DNA from: JBBDWJ01 sp040902925
GTDB lineage: Bacteria > Acidobacteriota > Terriglobia > Bryobacterales > UBA6623
Direction: 5' to 3'
DNA: 33,320 nt
Assembly: GCA_040902925.1 (NCBI GenBank)
Contig: JBBDWJ010000145.1
Span: 1-33,320 of the forward strand
The position numbers and the translations under genes are program-made. The notes beneath the pieces were generated by a model. That model worked only from the letters and a program-made list of their open reading frames with translations, searched no databases and was not told where the DNA came from. Below are positions 7,873 through 14,989 of the stretch, piece after piece (within the stretch, counting starts at the first letter, position 1; each line of letters begins with the position of its first letter).

Positions 7873-8418
7873 AGTTGGCAGACAAACGCCAGACGACAAT
7901 TTGTCCGTTTATCCAGGCGAGCTGCAGCCTATTTTGGAACGGGCTGGTGGGCGCTGCGGTCCGTCGCCGCCTCTGCTCGCTTGGTGGCCCGCGCTACCCT
8001 GTAAGTGAGGCGCAAGCTATCGAAGGTACGCCCATCCAGTGCGGACGGTAGCTGCCGAGAGTCAGCAAAAAAAATTGGCCAAACGAACCCAATTTAATTC
8101 TTGAGGGCTTCTGGCTGCATTTCTTTGAAGCGAAACAAGATCGGGCCCGAAAGACAGGAGAACACAAGGCGAAATCAAGAAAGGAGCTTTCGCAATATGT
8201 TCGCCATTGGTGTCGGTCCTGGCAAACAATCGAGCGGCGGTTGTAGCACGCTTTCGGCCCGCCCGGCGAGCATGTATTGCGTGTCGCCGGGCGGCGGAGA
8301 ACGCTATTCGGGAGTCAAAGGGATCGCATATCAAGCTCACCGATCTGGCCGTATTTCGCTAGACCGAGAAGCGAGCCCGAATCTCCCAAGCAGGGAATGA
8401 TTGGCATTCCAACCTCTC
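7873..8418. other. Intergenic region with no recognised gene
   Basis: About 550 nt between the anti-sigma-like gene and ribokinase. A 99-codon open frame at 8101-8400 has no recognisable motif and an atypical composition, so I do not call it a gene. An A-tract lies near 8068-8075. No RNA gene or riboswitch could be recognised. Confidence 0.4.
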
Positions 8419-9366
8419 ATGAGTGAATCATCCCGCATTTATGTCATCGGCAGTCTGAACGCCGACCTTGTGCAGAAGGTTCCAAGACTGCCCAAGGGCG
8501 GTGAAACCCTCCAGGGAAACGACCTGCGTACGTTCGCCGGCGGCAAGGGAGGCAACCAGGCTTTTGCCGCGGCGCGCATGGGCGGCCGTGTGTCCATGGT
8601 CGGGCAGGTGGGCAGCGACGGCTTCGGAGTTATCCTGCTCGACAGCCTGCGGTCTGCTGGCGTAAACACGGACCATGTGGCAGTCGTCGAGGGTTCAAGC
8701 GGGACAGCAATGATCCTCGTCCTGCCGAACGGAGAGAACGCCATCGTCATCTCATCGGGGGCCAACGCCACATTGACGCCCGGCGAAGCTGCTCGGAGCC
8801 TGGAACACCTCGCAACCGGCAGCCTGCTGCTTTGCCAGTTGGAGATCCCGATTGAGACCGTCGAGCGCGCTCTCGCCGTCGCCAAGCGCAAGGGAGCGAC
8901 GACGATTCTCGACCCCGCACCCGCGAACACTGCTTGCCTCGCGATGCTTCCCCACGTCGACTTCCTCACGCCCAACGAAACGGAAGCCATGCAGTTGCTC
9001 GGCCTCGATGGCGCCATCGACGGCGACGATCAGGCGCTACAAGTAGCGAGCAAGCTGCGCGACGAGGGCGCATCAACGGTCGTCCTCAAACTCGGCAGCC
9101 GGGGATGCTGCATCGTCAACAAAGAGATCTCGACGATCGTTTCGGGTCATGAGGTCACCGCGGTGGATACTACCGCGGCCGGGGACACGTTCAACGGAGC
9201 GTTCGCCTGTGCCCTCGATCAGAAAAGGTCCATCGTTGAAGCGGCGCGCTTTGCCAACGCCGCGGGAGCGCTTTCGGTCACCAGACCGGGCGCGCAAAAC
9301 TCTGTCCCCACGCGGAAAGAGGTCGAGCAGTTCCTGGGACGCATGACTGCCCCCAGTCTCCGTTGA
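8419..9366 (+). CDS. rbsK: Ribokinase (PfkB family)
   Basis: A 315-residue PfkB-family carbohydrate kinase, expected to phosphorylate ribose to ribose 5-phosphate with ATP in the cytoplasm. Visible features are the N-terminal IYVIGSLNADLVQKVPRLPKGGET strand-lid region, PfkB signature 1 around FAGGKGGNQAFAAARMG (residues 39-54), DPAPAN, the TPNETEA motif, and signature 2 DTTAAGDTFNGAFA with catalytic base Asp256 and the anion hole before it. Length equals typical RbsK (about 305-315). An in-frame TTG at 8401 has AGGGA 4 nt upstream and would add six residues; the ATG at 8419 matches the family start better but has little ribosome site. No ribose transporter or RbsD neighbour is present. Another pentose or nucleoside sugar could be the substrate. 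Confidence 0.9.
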   Translation: MSESSRIYVIGSLNADLVQKVPRLPKGGETLQGNDLRTFAGGKGGNQAFAAARMGGRVSMVGQVGSDGFGVILLDSLRSAGVNTDHVAVVEGSSGTAMILVLPNGENAIVISSGANATLTPGEAARSLEHLATGSLLLCQLEIPIETVERALAVAKRKGATTILDPAPANTACLAMLPHVDFLTPNETEAMQLLGLDGAIDGDDQALQVASKLRDEGASTVVLKLGSRGCCIVNKEISTIVSGHEVTAVDTTAAGDTFNGAFACALDQKRSIVEAARFANAAGALSVTRPGAQNSVPTRKEVEQFLGRMTAPSLR

Positions 9367-9873
9367 CAGACCAACCTGAGAGTGCGCTGGTGTTTGTAGT
9401 TGAGAGTCTCGCGCTGGCCATTGTGTTCTGCGTAAAGACGATGCTCGGTTGGGGCTCCTGAACGCTTTCGTAGTCTTCCGTGATGCGCTCGTCCCCGTGG
9501 CTTGGGCAACGTCGCCCGGGAGCATCTCAATCAGTTTTCCTGGAATGGCCAGACACATGCAAATTTACTCCTCGCCGTCGCCGCTCTTGCGGCGGGCGAC
9601 GATCTCGAAGGCGAGCTCAAACAGCTTCTCTCGGGCCCCCGGATTCGGAAGGCTCGCCTTGGCCCGCCGTCTCGTTCGGTGCGGCCGGTTCATCCATGTT
9701 GCGGCATCGCCTTGGATGCGCAACCCCTTCTTCTCAGTCTGATCGGGATTTGCGAGAGACACCCTACCAACGGAGAGGCCAACGAGTAGCTCAGGGAAGC
9801 GTGCTACGCCCTGCAGGCAACGACGAGACCGGTCGGCATACGAAATCGTGGAGCAACCGTCGGCGGTCCGTCA
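9367..9873. other. Degenerate intergenic region between rbsK and the CRTAC1-type gene
   Basis: These 507 nt hold the hypC remnant (9492-9558, minus strand). Immediately before it on the same strand is an open frame ending at 9565 (up to 65 codons from a GTG at 9762, ending REKLFELAFEIVARRKSGDGEE). That frame is 6 nt from the hypC start and has a coding-like C-terminus, but I do not recognise it. It may be the tail of another damaged gene. Nothing else was identified. Confidence 0.4.
9492..9558 (-). pseudogene. hypC: N-terminal remnant of hydrogenase maturation chaperone HypC
   Basis: The minus strand reads MCLAIPGKLIEMLPGDVAQA from 9558. The opening MCLAIPGK is the hallmark of the HypC/HupF family, whose Cys2 is essential for cofactor transfer to HypD during [NiFe]-hydrogenase maturation. 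HypC is normally 70-90 residues. Here the resemblance stops after about 22 residues, where the family would continue with a VDFGGV-like strand, and no other frame restores it. A GAGGAG ribosome site lies 10 nt upstream. No other hyp or hydrogenase gene is in the window, so this is a broken relic. Chance similarity of a short stretch is possible but unlikely given the exact eight-residue match at a start codon. Confidence 0.55.
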
Positions 9874-11682
9874 CTATCTGGGAGCCGATGGCGCTGTCGC
9901 AGCGCCATCGCGGGCGGGCTCGCTGGGAATCCCGACCTGGCGGTAGGCGGCGGATACGAGCTCTCGAAAACGCGCGTGGTCTGCCTCATTCATCTTGCCG
10001 GCTGAGTTCAACTCCGCTGCCCGCTTGAGGACGAACAGCGCATCATGTCCCAGGTTCTTCCGTAGGTAAAGCGTTGCCAACTCCAGCAGGGTTTCCGGCG
10101 CTTGCGGATCGAGGCGATGCGCCGCGCGAAAAGCCGCGATGGCTTCATCGGTTTGGCCGCCGGCAGCGTGGGCCAGAGCGAGGTGGTGAAATAGCGGGTG
10201 CGTTTGCAGTTGCAGCGCCGCTGCGCGCTGTAAGGCCGGCAGCGCCTGCTCGAGGCGCCCGGAGCGCAACAGAACGATGCCGAGGTTCTGCCAGGCCTCG
10301 GCGAAATCCGGGTCGATGGCGACCGCCCGGCGTAGGGCTGCTTCGGCCTCTTGGTCCTGGCCGGTGGCGCCTCTCGCAAAGGCCAGATTGTTCCACGCTT
10401 TTGCGGTCAACTCGCCCTGCTGCAGGCTCGTCTCGTAGTAGAGCCGGGCGGGTTCGGGCAACCCGGCGGAAAGGAAGGCGTCTGCCGCTGCGGTGAGGTC
10501 GCGCCCGGGGAGCAAGCCGTGCCAGCGTCCGGCGAAGGGTGAGGCGGCGCGAAGCGAATTCTTTCGGTTGTCGGGTAATGCATCAAGATCCGCCAGCAGC
10601 CGCTCGGCGGCGACGACGCCCACGTAGGCCCGCGCAATCGCGCCGTCTCGGTCGATCAACAAGGTCATGGGCAGCGGCAGTTCCCTTCGTCCCCCAAACA
10701 ACTGGCGATAGACAAGACTGTAAGCGGCAATCACGCCGTCGTCGGCGAGCAGGACGGGAAACGTGAGAGCCTGCTCCGCGGCAAACTGCCGCACGCTCTG
10801 GCGCTGCTCGCCGCTATCGAGCGATATCGCGAGCAGTTCCACTTGGCGCTGCTGCAAGCGCGGGTAGAGGTTTGCGAAATCACCGAGCTCCTTGCGGCAC
10901 GGCGGACACCAAGTCGCCCAGAAATTGACGACGACGGGCCCGCGGCGCTGCTGCCGTAGATGATGCTGTTTCCCATCCAGCGCGGTCAGCCGGAAATCGG
11001 GCGCCGGCGGGGGCTGGAGAATCCACGTGCCGGGGTCTTCAGCGGCTTCCGCCAGGCGCGCTCCATCGTGAAGGGAGGCTGCAGTGGCGGCGGGCTCGGG
11101 CAAACCAGGTTGGGGAACGAAAGCAGCGCTGACCAGAGCGGGCCGCGCCGGCCGCAGCGAGTACGTTTGTCCTCCCTTGAGATCCGAAAACTCTTTCCGG
11201 GAGCCGTTGGGCCAGTCGATTCTTGCGGATCGTATTTCCGCGTCTTCCCCCAATCCGAACCAGATCCGCGACGAACTTTGGGAGAGGAAGCCGGAACCGC
11301 TCTCGACCGTCTTGGACCTTGTGCCGCCGGTTGTCTCGATGGTGACACGCGCGCCGGCCGAGCCCGGCCCCAGGTCGAAGGCAACGGCGGCGGCGGCATT
11401 CCCAATCTCGTTGCGAAGCATGCGGATCTGCGGGCCGTTGCGATTCTTCACCACAAGATCGAGATCGCCATCGTGGTCGAGATCGGCAACCGCGAACGCG
11501 CGCGCGTCCAGATCCGAGTCCAGCCCCGCAACCGACGAAGCATCGGAAAACGTTCCGTCGCCGCAGTTCACGTAAAACACGTTGGTCTCGTGTCCGCTGA
11601 GGGAACCTCCCTCGTGGATGAGGCGGTTCAGGGCGCGCCAGCCATCCCTGTAAGAGTCGTCTTGTTCGGATGAATGCGACAC
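9874..11682 (-). CDS. Downstream half of CRTAC1-type protein: FG-GAP + ASPIC/UnbV + thioredoxin + TPR
   Basis: As a separate frame this would be 602 residues from a GTG at 11682, but it lacks a signal peptide and begins in mid-domain. It is probably the continuation of the frame at 11704-13449 through a TGA. Order of domains: one FG-GAP-like calcium repeat (ADLDHDGDLDLVVKNRNG), an ASPIC/UnbV domain (GARVTIETTGG to ARIDWPNGSRKEF, about 108-170), a TlpA/redoxin-type thioredoxin fold (about 228-370) with active site WCPPC at residues 258-262 and cis-Pro in LPMTLLID, then several TPRs (about 430-570; WNNLAFARGATGQ, WQNLGIVLLRSG, HLALAHAAGGQ). The role is unknown; the parts suggest an extracytoplasmic thiol-redox protein with protein-binding repeats. 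Confidence 0.8.
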   Translation of the reverse strand: MSHSSEQDDSYRDGWRALNRLIHEGGSLSGHETNVFYVNCGDGTFSDASSVAGLDSDLDARAFAVADLDHDGDLDLVVKNRNGPQIRMLRNEIGNAAAAVAFDLGPGSAGARVTIETTGGTRSKTVESGSGFLSQSSSRIWFGLGEDAEIRSARIDWPNGSRKEFSDLKGGQTYSLRPARPALVSAAFVPQPGLPEPAATAASLHDGARLAEAAEDPGTWILQPPPAPDFRLTALDGKQHHLRQQRRGPVVVNFWATWCPPCRKELGDFANLYPRLQQRQVELLAISLDSGEQRQSVRQFAAEQALTFPVLLADDGVIAAYSLVYRQLFGGRRELPLPMTLLIDRDGAIARAYVGVVAAERLLADLDALPDNRKNSLRAASPFAGRWHGLLPGRDLTAAADAFLSAGLPEPARLYYETSLQQGELTAKAWNNLAFARGATGQDQEAEAALRRAVAIDPDFAEAWQNLGIVLLRSGRLEQALPALQRAAALQLQTHPLFHHLALAHAAGGQTDEAIAAFRAAHRLDPQAPETLLELATLYLRKNLGHDALFVLKRAAELNSAGKMNEADHARFRELVSAAYRQVGIPSEPARDGAATAPSAPR

Positions 11683-11692
11683 GACCTGCCGC
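11676..11692 (-). promoter_or_regulatory. Candidate bacterial SECIS stem-loop downstream of in-frame TGA
   Basis: The minus-strand RNA GCGGCAGGUCGUGUCGC folds into six pairs (G-C, C-G, G-C, G-U, C-G, A-U) closed by the loop GGUCG. The loop starts 17 nt after the UGA at 11706-11704. In E. coli fdhF the GGUC apical loop starts 18 nt after the UGA. The bulged U of the fdhF upper stem is not evident here, and the codons encode WRQVVS, which may be conserved for protein reasons. A chance hairpin in GC-rich DNA is therefore possible. Confidence 0.4.
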
Positions 11693-11703
11693 CAGAGGAA
11701 ACT

Positions 11704-13449
11704 TCAAAGGTCGCCGGTGTCTTCCCCGGTGACGAAGCCGTTGGCGACGTAGATGTCTTCGAGCCCGTCGTTGTCGAAGTCGAAGAACTCGCTGCTCCAG
11801 GCCCAGCGTCCCAACCCGGCGCCCGATTGCTGGGTCACGTCCTCAAAAACGCCGCCGCCCTGGTTGCGAAACAGCGAGTTGCCGCGCGCGTGACGCCGCA
11901 GCGCTGCGCTTTCGAGATCGTTCCGGGCGCTGTGAAAGCGGTCCTGCCCGGTAACCCGCAGTCCGGCGGAAGACCACATGTTGCCGACATAGAGATCCAG
12001 CCGGCCGTCGTTGTCAAAATCCTCCCAGGCGACGCTCATGCCCGCGCCCAGGTCCTCGACGCCGGCTTCGGCGGCGACATCGTTGAACGAGCCGTCGCCG
12101 TTGTTGCGATACAGATTGTTGCGGCCGAAATCGTTGGCGACGTAAAGGTCGGGGTCGCCGTCGTTGTCGTAGTCGCCCCAGGCGGCGGCAAAGCTGAAGC
12201 GGCGGTTGTTCTGATGGATGCCGGGATCGGTGATCTCGGCGAAGCGGCCTCCGAGATTCCGCAACAGCAGGTTGGGAGCGCCGTTGTTGGCGTCGTGATA
12301 GGGCTCGGGTAGGTCGGCGCCGGGGGATTCCATCCAGGCGGACTGCGTATGGGCCGCCACGTAAACATCGATCCAGCCGTCACGATCGTAGTCGGCGGCT
12401 GCTGCTGCCATCCAGGACCCATCGCGTTCGCCAAACCGGTCGAGCCCGGCGTTATCCGCCGGCGAGAAACGGCCGCGGCCGTCGTTGAGGAATAGCAGCA
12501 GCTTCGACGACACGAGCAAAACGTCCTCGTCGCCATCGTTGTCGAAATCCACGAACAGGGCCTGCGAGGTTGGATCGAGGACGTCGAGACCCGAGTCGGC
12601 CGTGGCATCCTCAAAGCGCCAGCCGCCGCGGTTGAGATAGAGCAGATTGGGCAGGCCGGCCGGCTGCGGAACATAGATGTCCTCCCAACCATCGCTATTG
12701 ACGTCGGCTACCGAGACGCCGTGATGACCCATCAGCGCCACGCCCAACGCGGCGTCGAGACGTTTTCGCCAGCGGTCCACTCCGGGAACGAGCTGTTTCC
12801 TGTAAGAGTCGTTTCCGCCAAGCGCCTCGGCCGTCACGTCCCGAAAGGCCTTCTTCTGCATTCGCGCGACGGAGAGCGGCCCAGCTTGCAACCGCATAAT
12901 CTTCCAATCGCCTTGCTGGCCGCGAATCCACTCAATACGCCACTCACCGCGAAACTGTACCGGAAGGCCTTCGGCGGAAGAACCGCTGACGAAGAACACG
13001 ATGGCTGAGGCGGCGGGTTCCACCGAGATGATCTTGAACTTTGCGCCGTCAATGGTGGCCAGCTCATTGCGCCAGCGCCCGATTTCCTTGAGGAAAAAAT
13101 GCACGCCGGCGCTCATGGCGGCGGATGGCGCACCCCGTTGCACATGGACCGCCCCTCGTTTTGCCAACGAGTACTGCGCGGGCAGCAGCGGCGTTCCTTC
13201 GAAATCGACGTGGAGGAACGGCGAAAGGTCGCCGTTGGATTTTAGCTGGGCGGCGAACTGCGAAAGAGCCTGGTCCCACTCGGCGAAACGCGCTTCGGAA
13301 TCCCACTCGTCGGAGCCCGGCTGCGCTGTTTGCAGGACCGCTTCGAGCTTGTCGGGCGAACCACCCGGCGGCGTGACGCGGTAGTCTTGCGCGGCCAGAG
13401 CCTGCCACAAACCCAGCACGACTAGGATCGCCGAGAGCCGCCGGATCAT
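11704..13449 (-). CDS. Upstream half of CRTAC1-type protein: signal peptide, N-terminal domain and FG-GAP/VCBS repeats
   Basis: This part encodes 581 residues before a TGA. The start at 13449 gives a signal peptide (MIRRLSAILVVLGLWQALAAQ) with AAGGA about 10 nt upstream. Residues about 25-200 form an alpha/beta region of NTF2-like look (FRGEWRIEWIRGQQGDWKIM). From about 250 onward come FG-GAP/VCBS calcium repeats of the form DxNxDGxxDIYV: DVNSDGWEDIYVPQ, DFDNDGDEDVLLV, DYDRDGWIDVYVA, DYDNDGDPDLYVAN, DFDNDGRLDLYVGN, DFDNDGLEDIYVAN. It stops just after this last repeat, before the ASPIC/UnbV domain that normally follows in CRTAC1 family proteins. That domain is encoded directly downstream in the same frame. 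Expected to be extracytoplasmic; substrate and partner are unknown. Confidence 0.85.
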   Translation of the reverse strand: MIRRLSAILVVLGLWQALAAQDYRVTPPGGSPDKLEAVLQTAQPGSDEWDSEARFAEWDQALSQFAAQLKSNGDLSPFLHVDFEGTPLLPAQYSLAKRGAVHVQRGAPSAAMSAGVHFFLKEIGRWRNELATIDGAKFKIISVEPAASAIVFFVSGSSAEGLPVQFRGEWRIEWIRGQQGDWKIMRLQAGPLSVARMQKKAFRDVTAEALGGNDSYRKQLVPGVDRWRKRLDAALGVALMGHHGVSVADVNSDGWEDIYVPQPAGLPNLLYLNRGGWRFEDATADSGLDVLDPTSQALFVDFDNDGDEDVLLVSSKLLLFLNDGRGRFSPADNAGLDRFGERDGSWMAAAAADYDRDGWIDVYVAAHTQSAWMESPGADLPEPYHDANNGAPNLLLRNLGGRFAEITDPGIHQNNRRFSFAAAWGDYDNDGDPDLYVANDFGRNNLYRNNGDGSFNDVAAEAGVEDLGAGMSVAWEDFDNDGRLDLYVGNMWSSAGLRVTGQDRFHSARNDLESAALRRHARGNSLFRNQGGGVFEDVTQQSGAGLGRWAWSSEFFDFDNDGLEDIYVANGFVTGEDTGDL

Positions 13450-13533
13450 GAGCCCATTTTCCTTCTTTTCCAGGTCCCGCGGATCGAAGTAGGCGGACGG
13501 CTTGCCCACGGCCGGCCGGGTTCATCCCAGTTG

Positions 13534-14703
13534 CTACTGAGAAGCTTTTTTGCGAAACAGCAGCGGGGCGAACGCATGGAGATGCTTTCGCCACACCTGC
13601 CACTCGTGCGACCCCGGCCCCTCGAACCAGACGTGCTCGATGCCGGCGGCTTGCAGAGATTCATGGAGCGACTTGGCGCCCGCATAGAGGCGGTCTTCGG
13701 CGCCGCACCCAATCCACAGAAGGTCCAGCTTGGTATTGAAGGCCGCCGCGTCGGCCATCACGCCGCCGTAAGAGGTGGCGGCGTCGAAGTTCCTGCTGCC
13801 GCCGCTGAACGCCGCCACGGAAGCAAACTTATCGAGATTGCCGAGGCCGATACGCATCGCCTGGCCGGCGCCCATCGAGAGGCCGGCAATAGCGCGGTCG
13901 TGACGGCTCGTTTTTGTCCGGTAGCTGGCGTCAATCAGCGGGATCAGATCGCCAAGGACCAACTCTTCGAAGGCATCGTTTCTGCGGTTGCCCGGGCCGA
14001 TTTCCTGGCCGGGTTTGGTGGCATAGCCCTGGTCCATCACGACAATCATCGGCAGAGCCTTACCCGCGGCGATGAGATTGTCGAGGATCAGGTTGGCCTT
14101 GCCCTGCCAAGTCCAACTGGTTTCGTTCTCCCCCGAGCCGTGCTGCAGGTAGAGAACCGGGTAGCGGGTGCGGTTATCGCCGTCGTAGCCGGGGGGCGTG
14201 TAAACATAGGCGCGGCGGAACTGCCCGGTGGTTTTGGAAAGGTAGGGGCGGATGCGAATTTCGCCGTGCGCGACCTGCTGCTCGGAATAAAAGTCGAGCG
14301 CTTCGTCGGGAACCTCCAGGCCGCTGGTGGGCCGGGCCCAGCCGAAGAAGGTCCGGCTGGAGGGATCGTTGGTGTGCAGACCGTCGATGATCAGCTCGTA
14401 ATAGTGAAAGCCGGGGCGGACCGGGCCGGTGGTGATCTGCCAGATCCCTTTCTCGACTTCCGTCATCTCGTAAGGCGTATTGCCGTTCATGCCACTGTCG
14501 CTGCCGCGGCCCGCCACGGCGACCTGCTTGGCCGCGGGCGCTTCGACGCGAAAAACCACTCTCTGGCCGGGGAGGATGCGCGGGTATTGCTTGCCGTGAA
14601 CCGTGGACGGGGCTGGCTGCCCCTCGGGCGCTTGTCCCCAGGCGAGGCCCGCAAACATCAGCGTGAAGATATAGAATGCAACCAAACGGATAGGCGAAGT
14701 CAT
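13534..14703 (-). CDS. Secreted CE1-type esterase (esterase D/feruloyl esterase-like) with N-terminal E-set domain
   Basis: A 389-residue exported hydrolase. The signal peptide covers about 1-24 (ending AWGQ). Residues about 40-130 resemble the Ig-like E-set/CBM48-type domain that precedes many Fee1/XynZ-type esterases (PGQRVVFRVEAPAAKQV, PGFHYYELIIDG). The alpha/beta-hydrolase domain begins near 165 with RRAYVYTPPGYDGD and RYPVLYLQHGSGENET. The nucleophile is Ser276 in GLSMG, the catalytic His is His366 in GSHEW, and an Asp in the WIGCGAEDRLY region probably completes the triad. AGGAG lies 9 nt before the ATG. Family members remove feruloyl or acetyl groups from plant polysaccharides. The shared intergenic region with the Gfo/Idh gene contains a palindrome also present elsewhere in the window. 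Confidence 0.85.
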   Translation of the reverse strand: MTSPIRLVAFYIFTLMFAGLAWGQAPEGQPAPSTVHGKQYPRILPGQRVVFRVEAPAAKQVAVAGRGSDSGMNGNTPYEMTEVEKGIWQITTGPVRPGFHYYELIIDGLHTNDPSSRTFFGWARPTSGLEVPDEALDFYSEQQVAHGEIRIRPYLSKTTGQFRRAYVYTPPGYDGDNRTRYPVLYLQHGSGENETSWTWQGKANLILDNLIAAGKALPMIVVMDQGYATKPGQEIGPGNRRNDAFEELVLGDLIPLIDASYRTKTSRHDRAIAGLSMGAGQAMRIGLGNLDKFASVAAFSGGSRNFDAATSYGGVMADAAAFNTKLDLLWIGCGAEDRLYAGAKSLHESLQAAGIEHVWFEGPGSHEWQVWRKHLHAFAPLLFRKKASQ

Positions 14704-14769
14704 GCTTTGCGCTCCTGAAGAGAGACCCGATCGCTACCGTAGCGCAGCAAATCTCCGTCCGCCACAAAA

Positions 14770-14787
14770 TGTCCCGGTAATTGGACA
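14770..14787. promoter_or_regulatory. Operator-like palindrome, copy 1 (TGTCC-N8-GGACA)
   Basis: TGTCCCGGTAATTGGACA has perfect 5-nt arms. On the plus side it ends 5 nt before a -35-like TTGAAC (14793-14798) with a 17-nt spacer to TAGCCT (14816-14821), pointing to the Gfo/Idh gene. The same arm motif and spacing recur at 21213-21230 and 22314-22331. Confidence 0.55.
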
Positions 14788-14989
14788 CAGCGTTGAACCG
14801 GGTGGCCGGCGGCGTTAGCCTTGAGCGGAGCGTGGCGCGAACGCGACCCATTGTGCAAGTGCGCGGGCTCGCGGGCCGCAGGCCATTCGGCGGCGGGAAC
14901 AAGGTCGCCCGGATCGACGCCGCGCCGCGGGCGGGAAGCTTGGTTCAGCCACCTGGCGGCAGGGCAACGAACTTCGTGCGGAACTGACA

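Larger units (their letters stand above)
9874..13449 (-). other. Whole reading frame if TGA at 11704-11706 is read as selenocysteine
   Basis: The upstream and downstream frames are in the same phase and separated by one TGA. Read through, they give a 1191-residue protein with residue 582 at the TGA, in the context EDTGDL-U-SFLWRQVVSHSS. Domain order then becomes signal peptide, NTF2-like N-terminal region, FG-GAP repeats, ASPIC/UnbV, thioredoxin fold and TPRs, a coherent exported protein. A nonsense mutation in the same gene, or a sequencing error, would give the same picture. Selenocysteine machinery (selA, selB, selC, selD) is not in this window. Confidence 0.5.

Noticed and set aside
8101..8400. 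99-codon frame ending in TGA directly before the ribokinase frame, same phase
   Set aside because: Considered as a second selenocysteine read-through, but the upstream residues do not belong to any kinase extension and there is no hairpin of the GGUC type after the TGA.
9788..9860. GAGTAGCTCAGGG, resembling a tRNA D-arm
   Set aside because: No TTCGA-type T-arm, no pairable acceptor stem and no CCA; not a tRNA.
10960..11673. 237-codon plus-strand frame across the CRTAC1-type gene
   Set aside because: Antisense to the FG-GAP/ASPIC/thioredoxin frame, which has clear motifs; no evidence of its own.
11674..12312. 212-codon plus-strand frame opposite the FG-GAP repeats
   Set aside because: Val/Ala-rich shadow of the repeated Asp-Gly codons on the other strand.
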